A stretch of DNA of 17,759 nt from Bacillota bacterium (GTDB lineage: Bacteria > Bacillota_E > RBS10-35 > JAJYVN01). Shown here one piece after another: positions 6,957 through 14,499 of the stretch; position 1 is the stretch's first letter, and the number at the start of each line of letters is the position of its first letter. The stretch covers positions 1 to 17,759 of the forward strand of contig JAJZWQ010000049.1 of the NCBI GenBank assembly GCA_021846605.1. Direction: 5' to 3'. The notes below the pieces were generated by a model that worked only from the letters and a program-made list of their open reading frames with translations, was not told the DNA's origin and made no database searches. The translations under genes and the position numbers were made by a program.

Positions 6957-8654
6957 GTGCGCGTGGTCCGTGTGATCCGGGGGGTGGCTCTGGCGGCTTT
7001 GGCCGCAGGCGCAGCGGCGGCTCTGGCGAGCTGGACCAGCCTGGCCCTGTTCCAGAGCAACGCCCAGTCTCAGACCGATACGTTCACCACGGGTACGGTT
7101 GGGCTGGGTACGCTGACGCCAGCCGCGAACTGCGATATTCAGGCGGTCGAGCCGGGGGAGAGCGGCACCTGCCAATATACGGTGCGCTACGTCGGGTCGC
7201 AGCCGGCATGGGTGGGGCTGGACGTCCAGACATCCTCGGTGGCCGGCAGCACCTATACCCCGCCGGGCGGCGACAGGGCAGCCAGCGGCGCGGTGCTGTT
7301 GGGGGGTGTCTCCGGCCTGACCCTGACCTTGTCGGACAGTTGGGGTAACGCCCTGACGGTGCCGGACTGCATCGCGGCGGCAAGCACGCCGGCCTCCTGC
7401 AGTGGGGTGTTGAACGATCAACTGCTGGCCGCGGCCGGGAGCAGCGTGGGCTCCCCGCAGGCCGGTGCCTGGTCCCCCGGGACGCAGGACACGGTCATCG
7501 TCCACTGGGCCCTGCCCCTGGCGGCCCGGGACGGTCTCCAGGGAGCCAAGGCCCAGATCCGCCTCCAGGCGCACGCCGTGCAGACGGCAGATAACCCCCT
7601 GGTCGGGGGCGTGCCGCGCGAGGGCTGGCAGACCGCGCCGGCTGGGGCCGACCTCGCTGCCGGGCCCGCAATGCTGCGTTTCGGTGCGGTCGGGATCGGA
7701 GGGGGCTCCGGCGGCCGCAACCTGACTCTGACCAACACCGGGGGCCTGCCCACCATCCCCCTGCGCCTCTCCTTGGCGGGCGATCCGCCGGACTTCCAGG
7801 TCGCCGCCGACCGCTGCGCGGGCCAGATCCTGGAGCCGGGCGCCAGTTGCGTCGTGACGGTCACGTTTGCCCCGGAGGTGGCCGGAGTGAACACCGGCAC
7901 GCTCGAGGTGCGCGCGGGGGCGCTTTCCACCCTGGTCCCGTTGAGCGGGACGGGGGAGGGAGATCCGCCCGCCGCCGCCCAGATGACCCTGGCGGCCGCC
8001 CGCACCACACTGGGGTCCGGGGCTGATCCGCTGTTGGTGGGCGGCGGCGCGGCGGCCGCGCGTGTCACGCTGACGGTGTCTGGCGCCCCCGTCCGGGGCC
8101 TGGTCCCGTCTCTGGCTGGCCCGGGTTGGACCCTGGGCGCGGACACATGCCCGGCCACGCTCGCCGCCGGCGCCCGCTGTACCCTGTCCGCGGTGTTTGG
8201 ACCGGTCGCGGCCGGACTGGTGGGCGGACTGCCCACATACACGGCCACGGCCGAACCCGCCACGTTGCGGGTAACGGCAAGTGGGGTGTCGGCCAGCCTT
8301 GGCCTGACCGGCACGGCCGCCTGGGGGTGCACCGCGTTTGCCGGCGATGGCTACCGCGGTTGCCAGTTGCGCGGCGCGGACCTTGCGGAGACCAGCATCA
8401 CGGGCGCGAACCTCAGTGGGGCGACCCTCGTGCAGGCCGACCTCGCCGACACGGTGGCAAACGGCGTCAATCTGCGCTACGCGGACCTCGCCCGAGCCGA
8501 CCTGGCCGTCACCGACCTGAGCGGTGCCGATCTCCAGGGGGCAAACCTTCAGGGCGCCAACCTGACAGGCGTCACGTGGAACGGGGCGATTTGCCCGGAC
8601 GGGACCGCAGCGGATACGCGCGGGGGCTCCTGCCTGGGTGACCTCACGCCGTAG
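6957..8654 (+). CDS. Secreted TasA/camelysin-like protein with ASH-type domains and pentapeptide repeats
   Basis: The product has 565 residues. Residues 1 to about 33 form a signal peptide (MRVVRVIRG then an Ala/Leu-rich core). It is followed by ALFQSNAQSQTDTFTTGTVGL, the pattern seen after the signal peptide in TasA/camelysin-like proteins processed by SipW-type peptidases. The TasA-like part runs to about residue 215 (PGESGTCQYTVRYVGSQPAWV). Residues 235-335 form an ASH/choice-of-anchor-D-like immunoglobulin-type module (ILEPGASCVVTVTFAP, then VPLSGTG). A second, more diverged copy spans about 340-457. Residues about 460-541 are pentapeptide repeats (GADLQ-GANLQ-GANLT type), followed by a closing WNGAICPDGT block. 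The probable location is the cell surface or extracellular matrix. It starts at GTG behind AGGGGGG. No SipW gene is in the window. The function is unknown and an enzymatic role is unlikely. Confidence 0.75.
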   Translation: MRVVRVIRGVALAALAAGAAAALASWTSLALFQSNAQSQTDTFTTGTVGLGTLTPAANCDIQAVEPGESGTCQYTVRYVGSQPAWVGLDVQTSSVAGSTYTPPGGDRAASGAVLLGGVSGLTLTLSDSWGNALTVPDCIAAASTPASCSGVLNDQLLAAAGSSVGSPQAGAWSPGTQDTVIVHWALPLAARDGLQGAKAQIRLQAHAVQTADNPLVGGVPREGWQTAPAGADLAAGPAMLRFGAVGIGGGSGGRNLTLTNTGGLPTIPLRLSLAGDPPDFQVAADRCAGQILEPGASCVVTVTFAPEVAGVNTGTLEVRAGALSTLVPLSGTGEGDPPAAAQMTLAAARTTLGSGADPLLVGGGAAAARVTLTVSGAPVRGLVPSLAGPGWTLGADTCPATLAAGARCTLSAVFGPVAAGLVGGLPTYTATAEPATLRVTASGVSASLGLTGTAAWGCTAFAGDGYRGCQLRGADLAETSITGANLSGATLVQADLADTVANGVNLRYADLARADLAVTDLSGADLQGANLQGANLTGVTWNGAICPDGTAADTRGGSCLGDLTP

Positions 8655-8729
8655 GCCTGACCAGGACGGCGCGACGGTCGGCAGGGGGCACCGGGGGTGG
8701 GGCGAAGACCGCCCACGGAGGTGGATCAC

Positions 8730-9230
8730 TTGGAACCGAGCGTGCGCGACTTCTTGCTGCGCCAGTTCGAATCCGAATCGGCTAACACCCGCAAGACCCT
8801 GGAGCGGGTGCCGTGGGACAAGCGCGAGTGGCGACCGCATCCCAAGTCCATGACGATGGGCCAGCTGGCCATCCATATCGTGCGCTTGACGGGCAATCCG
8901 GCCACGATCCTCGGCAGTGAAAGTCGGGACATGGCCACCCAGCCGCCCCAGGCGCTGGACCCGCAGTCGACGGGCGAGCTGTTGGCCGCCTATGACGAAC
9001 TGCGATCGGCATCGCTCGCCGCCCTGGCGGAGACGACACCCGAGGCGCTCTCCGGGCCATGGTCCCTTTTGCGCGACGGCCGCGTCATCTTCACGCTGCC
9101 GCGCGTCGCCGCAGTGAGCGTGATGTCGTTCAACCACATCATCCATCACCGCGCCCAACTCGGGGTCTACCTACGCCTCAACGACATCCCGGTGCCTGCG
9201 GTGTACGGGCCGTCGGCCGACGAGCGCTGA
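8730..9230 (+). CDS. DinB/YfiT-family putative metal-dependent protein
   Basis: The product has 166 residues, normal for a DinB-like four-helix bundle. The expected metal-binding histidines are visible: H49 in QLAIHI, and H136 and H140 in FNHIIHHRAQLGVYLR (HxxxH). Family members include bacillithiol- and mycothiol-dependent transferases and damage-induced proteins. The WDKREWRPHPKSMTMGQLAIH opening is common in them, but the substrate cannot be assigned. TTG at 8730 is the likely start because GGAGGTG at 8717-8723 lies at the proper distance. The GTG at 8721 overlaps that site, and the GTG at 8697 has nothing comparable. The gene is 75 bp after the TasA-like gene and may be cotranscribed with it; I see no feature in that gap. 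Confidence 0.85.
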   Translation: MEPSVRDFLLRQFESESANTRKTLERVPWDKREWRPHPKSMTMGQLAIHIVRLTGNPATILGSESRDMATQPPQALDPQSTGELLAAYDELRSASLAALAETTPEALSGPWSLLRDGRVIFTLPRVAAVSVMSFNHIIHHRAQLGVYLRLNDIPVPAVYGPSADER

Positions 9231-9269
9231 GGCCGGGCGGAGCGTGGCCGGCGCGTCCGATCGGTGGGG

Positions 9270-9310
9270 GGAGGGGCTGTCTCTGGCGTCACGCCTGGGC
9301 AGCCCCCTCC
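9270..9310. terminator. Large inverted repeat in the convergent gap, possible bidirectional terminator
   Basis: GGAGGGGCTG (9270-9279) pairs with CAGCCCCCTCC (9300-9310), with one bulged C. The loop contains its own stem, GGCGT-C-ACGCC (9285-9295). GGTTTCC follows on the plus strand. It lies between the DinB-like gene and the hyf operon, which converge here. Confidence 0.45.
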
Positions 9311-9340
9311 GGTTTCCCCAGGCGCGGACACGCGCAGGGA

Positions 9341-9355
9341 CGGGGCACCGCCCCG
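9341..9355. repeat. Short perfect inverted repeat in the convergent gap
   Basis: CGGGGC-ACC-GCCCCG is a 6-bp GC stem with a 3-nt loop. It may assist termination. No protein-coding frame is credible in the gap 9231-9444; it holds this and two other inverted repeats. Confidence 0.35.
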
Positions 9356-9402
9356 AGCGCGTGGTCACCATACCGTGGCGCGGGGAGTCCGGGTGGCGGT
9401 GC

Positions 9403-9434
9403 AGCGGGGTCGTGCTCAGGGGCAGGGCCCCGCT
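9403..9434 (-). terminator. Candidate terminator of the hyf operon
   Basis: AGCGGGG (9403-9409) and CCCCGCT (9428-9434) are a perfect 7-bp inverted repeat that begins 10 nt after the hyfI stop on the minus strand. The loop contains a further GGGGC...GCCCC pairing option. There is no T-run. Confidence 0.4.
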
Positions 9435-9444
9435 GGCAGGGTCA

Positions 9445-9870
9445 TCACGTCTTGCGCCCTGCCATCAGTGCCTTGAGGGAAGCGACAATATCGGCTGGCG
9501 TCGGTGGACAGCCCGGAATCTCGGCGTCGACGGGCAACAGGGCCGCGACCCCCTCTCCCGCGGCGTAGCTCCCCCGAAACGGGCACCTCCCGGCGGCGCA
9601 GTCCCCGAGCGCGACCACCAGCTTTGGTTCGCCGACCGCTGCGTACGTCCGTTGCAGTGCCTCCGCCATCTGCTGGGTGACCGGACCAGACACCGTCAAC
9701 AGGTCCGCATGCCGCGGGGAGGCCACAATGTCCAGCCCGTGGCGCTGTGCGTCGTACAAGGGGTTGGTGATCGCCGCCAGTTCCGACTCACAGCCATTGC
9801 AGCTACCCGCGTCCACATGCCGCACCTGCAACGACCGCCGGAAAATCGCGCGGGGTCCGTCTCTGCGCAT
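9445..9870 (-). CDS. hyfI: HyfI/HycG-like small subunit of a group 4 [NiFe]-hydrogenase-like complex (NuoB fold)
   Basis: The product has 141 residues. It is the NuoB/HycG-type electron-transfer subunit that binds the [4Fe-4S] cluster next to the catalytic large subunit. The cluster ligands are visible as C24 and C27 (GSCNGCESE), C91 (LGDCAAG) and C121 (GCPPTP); C96 (GRCPF) is an additional nearby cysteine. The ATG at 9870 is chosen because AGGAGG lies 9 nt upstream; the ATG at 9879 directly abuts that site. The longer open frame to 9921 overlaps the end of hyfG. It is the last gene of the operon, 26 bp after the hyfG stop. It could also be called HycG or Rv0082-like. Confidence 0.92.
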   Translation of the reverse strand: MRRDGPRAIFRRSLQVRHVDAGSCNGCESELAAITNPLYDAQRHGLDIVASPRHADLLTVSGPVTQQMAEALQRTYAAVGEPKLVVALGDCAAGRCPFRGSYAAGEGVAALLPVDAEIPGCPPTPADIVASLKALMAGRKT

Positions 9871-9896
9871 CGCCGCCATCCTCCTACCGAGCCTTG

Positions 9897-11435
9897 TCAC
9901 CGGTCGCAGCACGCGTAGCACAGTTCGAAGCTCTTGTTGATGAGGGGGAAATCACCGATCAGATTGCCGGGTACCGCGGTCATGAGCAGCGGCCAGTTGG
10001 CAAAGGAAGCCGTCCGGATGCGGTAGCGCTCGATACGGCCGGCCCGCAACTGTAGATAGTGCACGTTGGCGCCGCGCGGCGACTCATTGCAGCCGATACC
10101 GAGGCCCTCGGCAAGCTCCGCGCGCGCTGGCGCCTCACTGCGGAACGGCCCCTGCGGCAAGCCGTGCAGCAGGTGGTCCAGGAGTTCGAAACTGACCTCG
10201 GCTTCCCGCAGGCGGAGACGGAGCCGTGCGCCGACATCGCCCGCCTGCTCGGTGACCAGCAGGGGGGAGAGCATGCCATACGCCAGGTAGGGGCGGTCCA
10301 CTCGCAGATCCTGCGCAACGCCGCTCGCCCGGGCCGACGGCCCCACGGCACAAAGGTCCGACGCGACGCGGCGGGGCAGGACGCCCGTGCCCTGCAGGCG
10401 ATCCATGAAGCCCGGGTGCCTGAGCATGCGTTGCGCCAGGCGGCGCAGGCGGCCGCGCAGCTGGCCGAGGCGCGCGCGCAGGTCGGTGGCACGGGGTGCG
10501 GCGAGATCGCACGCCACCCCACCGGGCCGGATCGTGCCGAACAGGTACCGGTGCCCGAAGGCAGCGCTGAGCAGACGCAGCGTCTGTTCCTTCAGCTCGG
10601 CGCCCTCCATGGCCGCCACGGCGTAGCCCGTCCCCGCCGGCATGGCGGCAATGTCGTTGATGTGGTTATACAGGCGTTCGCACTCCAGCAGGATCGTGCG
10701 CAGCACTGTACCGCGCGCGGGCAGCCGCCAGTCGACGATCTGCTCGATGGCCTCGCACCAGGCGGCCTGGTGCGAGGCCGAACAGGTGGCGCATGTGCGA
10801 TCCACCAGGGCACCGGCATCCGCCCAGGGCAGGCCCTCCAGGAGTTTCTCCACCCCGCGGTGCTTCTGGAACAGCCGCAGGTCAAGATGCAGGACGGTCT
10901 CTCCCATCAGACTGAAGGCAAAGTACCCGGATTCGATGATCCCCGCGTGCACCGGGCCCACGGGCATGAACACCACGCCTTCGCCGTCCGCCAGCCGCGG
11001 CGACCAGCCGGGTGCGGCCGTGCGCTCGGGGTGGACGTCCCACGGGACATCCTTGCGCAGGGGATGGAGCCCTTCCGGCCAGCCGTCCGGGAGGACCAGG
11101 CGCCTGGGGTCGGGATGCCCCAGCGGCGTGATCCCCAGTAGGTCCTGGGCCTCACGCTCGTCCCAGTGCACCGCCGGCAGGACGGAGGTGAGGGAGGCGT
11201 GTTCGGGGCGCTCTCCCGACAGGTGCACGCGCACGACTTCCAGATGCCGCCGGCCGGGAATCCGGAATACGTGGTCCAGGCGGAAGCCCCCCTCGAGGGC
11301 GCGTGCATCGGTGGCGGCTGACGACAGGTATTGCGCCCCTGCCGCAAGCAGAGATGCGACCGTTCCGACAAGCGCACCGACATCCACCTCCTGGACCGTC
11401 GGGGCGCTCGGATGCAGCGGCTCCACCCCACTCAC
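9897..11435 (-). CDS. hyfG: HyfG/HycE-like large subunit of a group 4 [NiFe]-hydrogenase-like complex (NuoC-NuoD fusion)
   Basis: The product has 512 residues. The N-terminal NuoC-like domain (to about residue 160) shows HWDEREAQDLLGI and GHPDPRRLVLPDGW. The NuoD/HycE-like catalytic domain (about 170-512) follows. The two cysteine pairs that hold a NiFe centre are present: C215-x2-C218 (RTCATCSASH) and C506-x2-C509 (ELCYACCDR). The usual DPC of the second motif is ELC here, so D is replaced by E504 and P by L505, and the CGIC of the first motif is CATC. The protein ends at R512, directly after the motif, so no C-terminal peptide needs cleaving. GTG at 11435 overlaps the hyfF stop (GTGA). The much longer open frame upstream is a shadow of hyfF and hyfE. 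Expected role: H2 production or oxidation coupled to ion translocation; activity is not proven. Confidence 0.93.
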   Translation of the reverse strand: MSGVEPLHPSAPTVQEVDVGALVGTVASLLAAGAQYLSSAATDARALEGGFRLDHVFRIPGRRHLEVVRVHLSGERPEHASLTSVLPAVHWDEREAQDLLGITPLGHPDPRRLVLPDGWPEGLHPLRKDVPWDVHPERTAAPGWSPRLADGEGVVFMPVGPVHAGIIESGYFAFSLMGETVLHLDLRLFQKHRGVEKLLEGLPWADAGALVDRTCATCSASHQAAWCEAIEQIVDWRLPARGTVLRTILLECERLYNHINDIAAMPAGTGYAVAAMEGAELKEQTLRLLSAAFGHRYLFGTIRPGGVACDLAAPRATDLRARLGQLRGRLRRLAQRMLRHPGFMDRLQGTGVLPRRVASDLCAVGPSARASGVAQDLRVDRPYLAYGMLSPLLVTEQAGDVGARLRLRLREAEVSFELLDHLLHGLPQGPFRSEAPARAELAEGLGIGCNESPRGANVHYLQLRAGRIERYRIRTASFANWPLLMTAVPGNLIGDFPLINKSFELCYACCDR

Positions 11436-12919
11436 AGGCCACGCCCCCCGATGACCAAGGTGGCCGCGGCGGAAACGGCATGGGAGACCACCGCGGGGGT
11501 CCACAGACCGACGACCAGGGAGAGCGCGGCTGGCACTCCCAGGATGGTCAGGCCCCAGGCAGTGGGCCGCACCTGGATCCCCTGCCCCCGCGCGCCGAAG
11601 ACGGAGCGGCCGACGTAGAACGTCAGGCCCGCAAAGATCGTCGTCAAGAGAAAGAGCAGGAGCAGGCCCGCCGCCACGCTGGCGCCGATCGCCCCCTGCA
11701 CGATCGCGATCTCGCTGAAGAACATCCCGAACGGCGGGACCCCGCCCAGGGTGAATACGCCAAACAGCAGCGCCGCGCCCAAAGGCGGCGCCTTCCGACC
11801 GATTCCCCGCAGGCGGGGCAGGCGCTGTCCACTTCCCAGTTCGTGCACCACCCGGCCCGCGGCAAAGAACAGCCCGGACTTGACCAGGGCGTGCACCACC
11901 AGCTGTAGGACGGCGCCGGCAGTAGCCAGGGGAGCATGCAGGCCGAAGCCGATGGCCATCAGGCCCACCTGCTCGATGCTGGAGTATGCCAAAAGGCGCT
12001 TGAGATCGTCCTGCAGCATCAGGAAGGGGGTCGCCACCGCCACCGAAAGCAGCCCCGCTCCGAGCAGCAAGTCGTACGGGAGGGCGGGTCCCGTCGCCAC
12101 CGCCGTCACGCCCGCCACCCGCACGAGTGTCGTGAGGACGACGGCGAGCAGCACCCCGGACAAGAGCGCGCTCACGGGGGCGGGGGCCTCGCTGTGGGCG
12201 TCGGGGAGCCAGGCGTGGAGGGGGGCCAACCCCGCCTTGGTGCCGAAACCGACCAGGGCGAAGAGATACGCCAATTTGGCCGGTCCGGGGGGAAAGGTCC
12301 GGGCCGCGGCCTGCAGGGCGTTCCAATCGAGACTCTGCAGGCCTCCGCCGCCGGATAGGGCATACAGCAGGATCACGGTCAAAAGCGCCAGCGCCAGCCC
12401 GACGCTGCAGAGAATCACATACTTCCAGGCCGCCTCCACCGCCTGCGCACCACCGGAGAAGCCCACCAGTACGGCGGAGGTGATCGTGGTCAGTTCGATC
12501 GCCACCCAGGACAGGCCGAGGTTCCCGGACAGCGCGGCCAGGAGCAGGCTCCCGAGAAAGGCCTGCTGCCAGAAGAAATACGTCCGCACGCGCGGCAGGC
12601 CTCGGCCCGGCAGGGCACGGCCGAGGCCTGCTTGGCCGAGTTCGTGTCGCCAGTAGGCCACCGATTCGGCCGTGGAGAGGGCCCCCACCGCCGTCACGAC
12701 AGCCAGGAGCACCCGCGCCAGGGCGTCCAGCCGTAGGAGCCCTCCCAGGCCCGCGGTGCCGAGCGGAGCCGCGCAGGCGGCCGCCGCCAGCAGCACGCCC
12801 GCCCCGGAGCATGCCGCCAGCAGCCAACGCAGGTCCGGGGCGCGGCGCCACAGGAGTACCGCCGTGCCGCAGCCGAACGGCAGAAGACAGATCAGGCTCA
12901 AGGTGTACTGGTCGAGCAC
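11432..12919 (-). CDS. hyfF: HyfF-like antiporter-type membrane subunit (NuoN/NuoM family)
   Basis: The product has 495 residues and about 14 hydrophobic segments. It belongs to the Mrp-antiporter/NuoLMN proton-translocating family. Key channel residues are in place: E142 (WVAIELTT), K228 (GFGTKAGLAPLHAWLPDAHSE), K307 (DDLKRLLAYSSIEQVG) and K347 (HALVKSGLFFAAG). It is therefore probably an active ion-translocating subunit. The best family match is HyfF/HycQ rather than HyfD, because it sits after the hyfE-like gene. It starts with GTG at 12919, 3 nt after the hyfE stop, with AGGGG inside the end of hyfE as ribosome binding site. Its stop overlaps the hyfG start. Confidence 0.9.
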   Translation of the reverse strand: MLDQYTLSLICLLPFGCGTAVLLWRRAPDLRWLLAACSGAGVLLAAAACAAPLGTAGLGGLLRLDALARVLLAVVTAVGALSTAESVAYWRHELGQAGLGRALPGRGLPRVRTYFFWQQAFLGSLLLAALSGNLGLSWVAIELTTITSAVLVGFSGGAQAVEAAWKYVILCSVGLALALLTVILLYALSGGGGLQSLDWNALQAAARTFPPGPAKLAYLFALVGFGTKAGLAPLHAWLPDAHSEAPAPVSALLSGVLLAVVLTTLVRVAGVTAVATGPALPYDLLLGAGLLSVAVATPFLMLQDDLKRLLAYSSIEQVGLMAIGFGLHAPLATAGAVLQLVVHALVKSGLFFAAGRVVHELGSGQRLPRLRGIGRKAPPLGAALLFGVFTLGGVPPFGMFFSEIAIVQGAIGASVAAGLLLLFLLTTIFAGLTFYVGRSVFGARGQGIQVRPTAWGLTILGVPAALSLVVGLWTPAVVSHAVSAAATLVIGGRGL

Positions 12920-12922
12920 GGC

Positions 12923-13558
12923 CTAACCCCTCAATCGGCGGAGTTCGTCCACGTGCAGCGGCATCCGCAGGCGGTGGACGTGGTGGAAGAGCCAGGCGAG
13001 CACGAAGATCACCAGCAGCAGGTCCACCGCTGTGCCCAGCTCCAGGGCGGCGGGGAGGCCGCCGGTCAGGGCCAGTCCGGCGCAGTAGAGTCCGTTCTCG
13101 ATCACGACCAGGTGCACCGCCTGCGCCAGGAGTAGGCGGCCGCTCACCATGCCGGCCAGCCCGAGCAATAGGACCAGGACGGCGGTGCCCAGCAGCACCG
13201 TGTGCTGCGGGTTCAGCCCGGCAGTGAATGTCGGCAGGCCCAGGTGCACCACCAGGACGATGCCGGCCCCCACCAACCAGGCCCACGGGGCCGACCAGTC
13301 GACGGCGTTTTCCGAGCCCGTGCGTCGCGCGACCCACTGCAGCACCAGCGGAATGCCCGCAGCCTTGGTCAGCAGGATGACGCCTGCTGCGACCCACCCA
13401 CCGGGGCCGGGAGCGGCCACCACCGCAATCACCGCTAGGACCGCGGCCTGCGCCGCCAGGAGTCCGATGCTCCAGCGCGCGGGACGGATGAGCAGCAGCC
13501 CCAGCGAGCAGAGGACGAGCAGATCGGCCAAGCCGCCAAGTACCCCGGGCTCCGGCAC
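12923..13558 (-). CDS. hyfE: HyfE-like membrane subunit (NuoK-related/HycP)
   Basis: The product has 211 residues, with about seven hydrophobic segments. It matches HyfE/HycP-type membrane subunits of hydrogenase-4-like complexes, which include a NuoK-like part. Recognisable stretches are LLLAQAVHLVVIENGLYCAGLAL (glutamate in a membrane helix, as in NuoK) and the C-terminal LFHHVHRLRMPLHVDELRRLRG. The GTG at 13558 lies 2 nt after the hyfC stop. The far longer frame upstream is a shadow of hyfC. The annotation depends partly on context because the family is poorly conserved. Confidence 0.85.
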   Translation of the reverse strand: MPEPGVLGGLADLLVLCSLGLLLIRPARWSIGLLAAQAAVLAVIAVVAAPGPGGWVAAGVILLTKAAGIPLVLQWVARRTGSENAVDWSAPWAWLVGAGIVLVVHLGLPTFTAGLNPQHTVLLGTAVLVLLLGLAGMVSGRLLLAQAVHLVVIENGLYCAGLALTGGLPAALELGTAVDLLLVIFVLAWLFHHVHRLRMPLHVDELRRLRG

Positions 13559-13560
13559 CG

Positions 13561-14499
13561 TCAGTGCACCCCCCAGACCTGCAGGACGGCAGCAGCCGAC
13601 GCCAGCGCCGTCGCCGCGCCCAGGTATCCCGGCAGGCGAAAGAAACGCAGCTTGGCCGAGAGCGACTCGGCCCCGCCCAGCCCCACCGCCAGCACGGCCC
13701 ACTTGGCCAGGACCGCCAGCGGTTGCAGGGCACCCAGCCCCCACGGCACCAGCAGATCCGCCACCAGGGCCAGGACGAGCAACTGTTTGGTCATCTGCGC
13801 CAACGAGATCAGGGCCAACTGCGGACCGGAGTACTCCAGGAGCGTGGCTTCGTGGATCATGGTCAATTCGAGATGGGTGTCCGGGTTGTCGACCGGTAGC
13901 CGTCCGGTCTCGGCCAGGGCGACGATCAGGCCCGCGCCCAGTCCGAAGAACCGAACGACGCCGGCCGGCGTGGCTGATGCGGACGCCGCCACCAGGGCTG
14001 GCCAGGCGGTACTGCGGGCGGCGACGATCCACGGCAGCGCAAACGCCAAGAGGGCCGGCTCGACCAGGGCGCCCACGGTGCTTTCGCGGCTGCTGCCCAA
14101 CCCACCGAAGGGGGTGCCGGTGTCCAGCCCTGCCAGGCTGACGACAAACCGCTCCAGCGCCAGCAGGCCGATGACAAGGATGAAGTCGCCGCTCCAACCG
14201 AGCGGGGCAGGGCTCCACAGCAGTGGCACCGCCAGGCACGCGGCGACGATGACGCCCAGGGCCACGCGCGGCGCCAGGGCGAAGATCCATGTCGCCGGCT
14301 CGGGCCGCAGGTCCTGCCGCCGCCACAACTTGGCCAGGGTAAGGTAGGGCTGGAGCAGCCCCGGCCCGTGGCGCCCCTGCAGGGCCGCCTTTGTCCGCTG
14401 GATGAGCCCCTGGATCATCGGGGCCAACAACACGACCACCAACGCCTGCGCGACCGCCGCGCCCCACAGAGCCACACCCGCGCCCCCGTCAACGGACAA
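13561..14499 (-). CDS. hyfC: HyfC/HycD-like membrane anchor subunit (NuoH family)
   Basis: The product has up to 312 residues and about eight membrane helices. It is the NuoH-type subunit that joins the hydrophilic catalytic arm to the antiporter-like subunits. Family blocks are clear: QGRHGPGLLQPYLTLAKLWRRQ near the N-terminus, and ETGRLPVDNPDTHLELTMIHE (about residues 197-217), with the conserved acidic residues that line the quinone/ion path in complex I. The annotated TTG start overlaps hyfB by 11 nt and has no clear ribosome binding site. The in-frame GTG at 14475 has GGGGG upstream and would give an N-terminus closer in length to E. coli HycD, so it is a real alternative. Confidence 0.93.
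   Translation of the reverse strand: MSVDGGAGVALWGAAVAQALVVVLLAPMIQGLIQRTKAALQGRHGPGLLQPYLTLAKLWRRQDLRPEPATWIFALAPRVALGVIVAACLAVPLLWSPAPLGWSGDFILVIGLLALERFVVSLAGLDTGTPFGGLGSSRESTVGALVEPALLAFALPWIVAARSTAWPALVAASASATPAGVVRFFGLGAGLIVALAETGRLPVDNPDTHLELTMIHEATLLEYSGPQLALISLAQMTKQLLVLALVADLLVPWGLGALQPLAVLAKWAVLAVGLGGAESLSAKLRFFRLPGYLGAATALASAAAVLQVWGVH

Noticed and set aside
6144..9158. A 1004-residue open frame on the minus strand
   Set aside because: It is antisense to the TraR-like, TasA-like and DinB-like genes, has low-complexity Arg/Gly/Gln composition and no recognisable domain.
9897..11435. Cofactor-free hydrogenase-related (Ehr-type) large subunit
   Set aside because: Such proteins lack the CxxC pairs; all four cysteines are present here.
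9897..13733. A single 1278-residue open frame on the minus strand
   Set aside because: Only its last 512 codons carry protein features (hyfG). The upstream part is Arg/Gly/Pro-rich shadow of hyfF and hyfE, which are well supported in another frame.
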